A stretch of 64,000 bases of DNA from SpSt-501 sp037481615 (GTDB taxonomy: Bacteria > Desulfobacterota > Desulfobacteria > Desulfobacterales > SpSt-501), in NCBI GenBank assembly GCA_037481615.1, contig JBBFLI010000020.1; one strand, given 5' to 3'. A model generated the notes under the pieces. It did no database searches, was not told the DNA's origin, and worked only from the letters and a program-made list of their open reading frames with translations. Position 1 is the stretch's first letter. Every line of letters begins with the position of its first letter. Below, piece by piece: positions 61,811 to 64,000 of this stretch. The position numbers and the translations under genes are program-made.

Positions 61811-63553
61811 TCAGCCCCTGTTCACCCGGTGATGCGTCGATTCGCAGAAGCGGCGGCGTGTCCCGAGAGCGACGGCGGTGAAAAAGACCCCGAGCGGCAA
61901 GGCCGCCTGGGCGAGGGCGTAAATTCCGGTCACGCGCGGGTCGTTGCCGCTCGAGAGGGTCACGGCCTCGACGGTCAGGGTGGTCAGTCGGCCGGCGCCG
62001 GCGAAAAGGGTCGAGAGGTACTGGTTGGCCGAGACGGCGAAGCCCACGGCGAAGGAGAAGAGGACCGCGCGCCGCAGCAGCGGGAGCTCCACCCGGAGAA
62101 AGGAACGTCGCGGCGAGCCGGTGAGGCTGAGGGCGACGGTGCGGTAGCGCCGGTCGAAAGCGCGCCAGGGGTCGGCGAGCGAAAGGAAAATGTAGGGGAA
62201 GGCGAAGAGGAGGTGGCTGCCGATGAGCGCCGTCCACGTCCCGTCGATGCCGAGCCGCACGAGAAGGATCTGCAGCCCGGAGAGAAAGGCGATCTGCGGC
62301 ACGAGAAGCGGGGTGTAGAGCAGCCAGAGGGTGCGGGCCGCGGGGCTGCGGCCGTTGACGCGCTCGTTCTGCAGACACCCCAGGGCGAGGAGTAGCCCGA
62401 TGCCGGCAGCCAGGAAACCCGCCGCGAAGGTGGTCCACGCGGGCCGCAGGAGTTCCGGGGCGTGTCGCGACCAGTGGGCGAGCGTCCAGTCCACGGGCAG
62501 CGGCTGGGGAAAAAACCAGGAGCGCGCAAAGGACCAGAGCGCAAGCGCCAGTGCTCCGCCGAGCGAGAGGGCGGCCGGCAGCAGGGCGGCGGCCCCGAAG
62601 AAAAACCCGGCCCGGGGTCTCCGAGGGAGCGGGGCGCCGCCGGCGCGGACGAGACGGCGGAGCGCCCATCGGACGCCGTGCTCGGCGATGCGCCACAGGC
62701 CGATCGCGGCCGCCGTCAGGGCGAGCTGGAGAAGCGCCCCGGCCGCGGCCGGGAAGACGAGCCCGAGGTCGCGGTCGGTGAAGAGCCGGTAGAGCAGCAC
62801 GCTCAGGGGCGGCGGGTCCGTCGGCGCGAGGATGACGGCCACGTCGACGACGGAGAGCGAAAAAGCCAGTACGGCGTAGACCGGAAGCCGGATCCGCGCG
62901 TAGAGCTGGGGCAGCAGGATGTGCAGCCAGGCTGCGCCGGGGCTGTGCCCCAGGGCGCGGCAGGCGGCGATCTGCTCGCGGACGCGGATCGGCTCGAGCG
63001 CCGCAAACGTCATGAAGAGGAGATAGGGGATCTCCTTGAGCAGAAGGCCCACGATGAGCGAGAGCCCGAAAGGGTCGTGCACCAGGGCGAGATCCGGCGG
63101 CCGCTGCCAGCCGGTCAGTCCGGGCGAGAGCAGCCGGCTCAGCCAGCCGGAGGGTGCGATGAGAAAGGAGAGGCCGATCGCGGCGGCGGCGTGCGGCAGG
63201 GAAAGAAGCGGGGCGATCAGGCGGCGGAGCAAGGCAAAGAGCCGGGTCTCGTAGAGCGTGCCGCAGAGCCCCAGGACGATCCCCAGGGAGAGCAGGGCGG
63301 CGAGAAACCCCGTCCTCAGGGTGAGCCCGATCGACGAGGAAAGCCCCGGGAGGGAGAAAAACTCGCGGAACGGGGCGAGGCTCAGGGCCGTCCCGCCGAG
63401 GGCGGGCAGAAAGCCGAACGCGGCAAGCCCCGTCGCCGCCAGGCCGGCCGCGACCGGGACGAGAAAGAGAAGGAGCGCGGTCGCCGGGAAGAGCCGCAAA
63501 AACCCCGAGCCTGCCTCGCGCCCGGACTTCAGCGGGAGTAGCGGCGTTCCCAT
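61811..63553 (-). CDS. ABC transporter permease with two fused permease domains (YnjC/ThiP-like)
   Basis: A 580-residue polytopic protein (ATG 63553) with about 12 hydrophobic helices. Each half ends with an EAA-type loop: EQIAACRALGHSPGAAWLHILLPQLY near 215 and YRTVALSLTGSPRRSFLRVELPLLRRA near 500. Fused permeases of this layout work in YnjBCD, ThiBPQ and iron(III) importers. Its start overlaps the end of the binding-protein gene by 25 bp. No ATPase gene follows, so the energising subunit must be encoded upstream outside the window or elsewhere. Confidence 0.85.
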   Translation of the reverse strand: MGTPLLPLKSGREAGSGFLRLFPATALLLFLVPVAAGLAATGLAAFGFLPALGGTALSLAPFREFFSLPGLSSSIGLTLRTGFLAALLSLGIVLGLCGTLYETRLFALLRRLIAPLLSLPHAAAAIGLSFLIAPSGWLSRLLSPGLTGWQRPPDLALVHDPFGLSLIVGLLLKEIPYLLFMTFAALEPIRVREQIAACRALGHSPGAAWLHILLPQLYARIRLPVYAVLAFSLSVVDVAVILAPTDPPPLSVLLYRLFTDRDLGLVFPAAAGALLQLALTAAAIGLWRIAEHGVRWALRRLVRAGGAPLPRRPRAGFFFGAAALLPAALSLGGALALALWSFARSWFFPQPLPVDWTLAHWSRHAPELLRPAWTTFAAGFLAAGIGLLLALGCLQNERVNGRSPAARTLWLLYTPLLVPQIAFLSGLQILLVRLGIDGTWTALIGSHLLFAFPYIFLSLADPWRAFDRRYRTVALSLTGSPRRSFLRVELPLLRRAVLFSFAVGFAVSANQYLSTLFAGAGRLTTLTVEAVTLSSGNDPRVTGIYALAQAALPLGVFFTAVALGTRRRFCESTHHRVNRG

Positions 63554-64000
63554 TCGGCCACGATCCGGTTCATCCACGAGGGGTGGGGTTCGGGCAGGGC
63601 CCGGCCCAGCGCTTCCGGGGAGAGGGTGGCCACCCCCTGCGGCAGGGTCTCGAAACGCCGACGGTCCTCGGGGGAGAGCCGCCGGAGATCGAGCACCGTG
63701 GGGTTGCCCATGCCCTCGGGGTGCATCGCGCGGGCCTGGGACTCGGGGGTGAGCAGAAAGTCGGCCACGACCAGGGCGCCTTCCTTGTGCGCCGCGTTGT
63801 AAGGGATGGCGACGAAGCTCGTGTTGCCGATCGTCCCCCGCTCGAGCACGAAGGTGCGCACGCTCGGCGGGAGGACCCCGCGCGCGATGCCGGCGGTCGC
63901 CTCATTGGGGTTGAAGGAGATCATGATGTCGATCTCGCCGTCGGCGAGGAGCGCGCGCATGGCCGGGCCGGATTCGGGGAACTGCTCGCCCCGCCGCCAC
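63529..64000 (-). CDS. ABC transporter substrate-binding protein, YnjB-like (C-terminal part, 5' end outside window)
   Basis: At least 156 residues of the C-terminal half are visible. The visible segments DGEIDIMISFNPNEATAGIARG, RGTIGNTSFVAIPYNAAHKEGALVVADFLLTPESQA and EPHPSWMNRIVAEWERRYS match YnjB-type binding proteins of the extracellular family 1 class. Substrate assignment (thiamine-like, sugar or metal chelate) is open. The gene runs leftward and continues beyond base 64000. Confidence 0.8.
   Translation of the reverse strand, partial: WRRGEQFPESGPAMRALLADGEIDIMISFNPNEATAGIARGVLPPSVRTFVLERGTIGNTSFVAIPYNAAHKEGALVVADFLLTPESQARAMHPEGMGNPTVLDLRRLSPEDRRRFETLPQGVATLSPEALGRALPEPHPSWMNRIVAEWERRYSR

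Overview
The window looks like a chromosomal segment of a high-GC (roughly two-thirds G+C by eye) anaerobic bacterium, most likely a deltaproteobacterium (Desulfobacterota). This rests on the trigger factor–clpP–clpX–lon block with neighbouring tRNAs, an oxygen-sensitive glycyl radical enzyme with its activase, an iron-sulfur serine dehydratase, many TRAP transporters, and several small conserved proteins of the type seen in that group. No rRNA, plasmid or phage genes and no CRISPR array were seen.

Layout. 0-2.6 kb is a scar zone: the tip of an IS3-like orfA at the left edge, a complete IS5-family element with matching inverted ends, then two fragments of what looks like a defence locus (start of a helicase gene, tail of a DUF499 ATPase gene). 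2.6-12.2 kb holds two TRAP-transporter cassettes. The first has an XRE-cupin regulator with a palindromic operator, DctP, a frameshifted DctQ, DctM, a cupin and an enolase-superfamily enzyme. The second has a cupin plus DctPQM, and endonuclease IV lies between the two. 12.2-20.4 kb has secreted proteins of unknown function, RmuC, a broken Acg-like nitroreductase, a GH13 phosphorylase-like gene with three frameshifts, and four copies of a palindromic TAGGGGACGTCCATT repeat, three of which supply the stop codon of the adjacent gene. 20.4-34.4 kb is mostly housekeeping: CYTH, thioesterase, NlpC/P60 hydrolase, YhbY, lytic transglycosylase, a radical SAM protein, DNA polymerase I, a helicase and small conserved proteins. 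34.4-38.1 kb has an orphan 2-oxoacid dehydrogenase E1 pair and a tandem class II aldolase-like protein.

38-48 kb carries tRNA-Pro, tRNA-Leu, the tig-clpP-clpX-lon proteostasis block, tRNA-Val, tRNA-Asp, MlaA and nicotinate phosphoribosyltransferase. 48.9-54.5 kb has a chemoreceptor, the TrkA/TrkH potassium system and a DedA protein. 54.5-64 kb is the most interesting metabolic block. A leftward operon encodes a glycyl radical activase, a HypD-like glycyl radical enzyme, a fused L-serine dehydratase and a cytoplasmic sulfite-oxidase-family molybdoenzyme. It diverges from a GntR/FadR-type regulator, and two related operator-like sites lie just downstream of the two divergent promoters. The window closes with a YnjB/YnjC-like ABC importer running off the right edge.

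All clear frameshifts fall in the first 18 kb, while the remaining 46 kb is intact. That part is therefore either decaying accessory DNA or contains local sequence errors; the sequence alone cannot separate the two.
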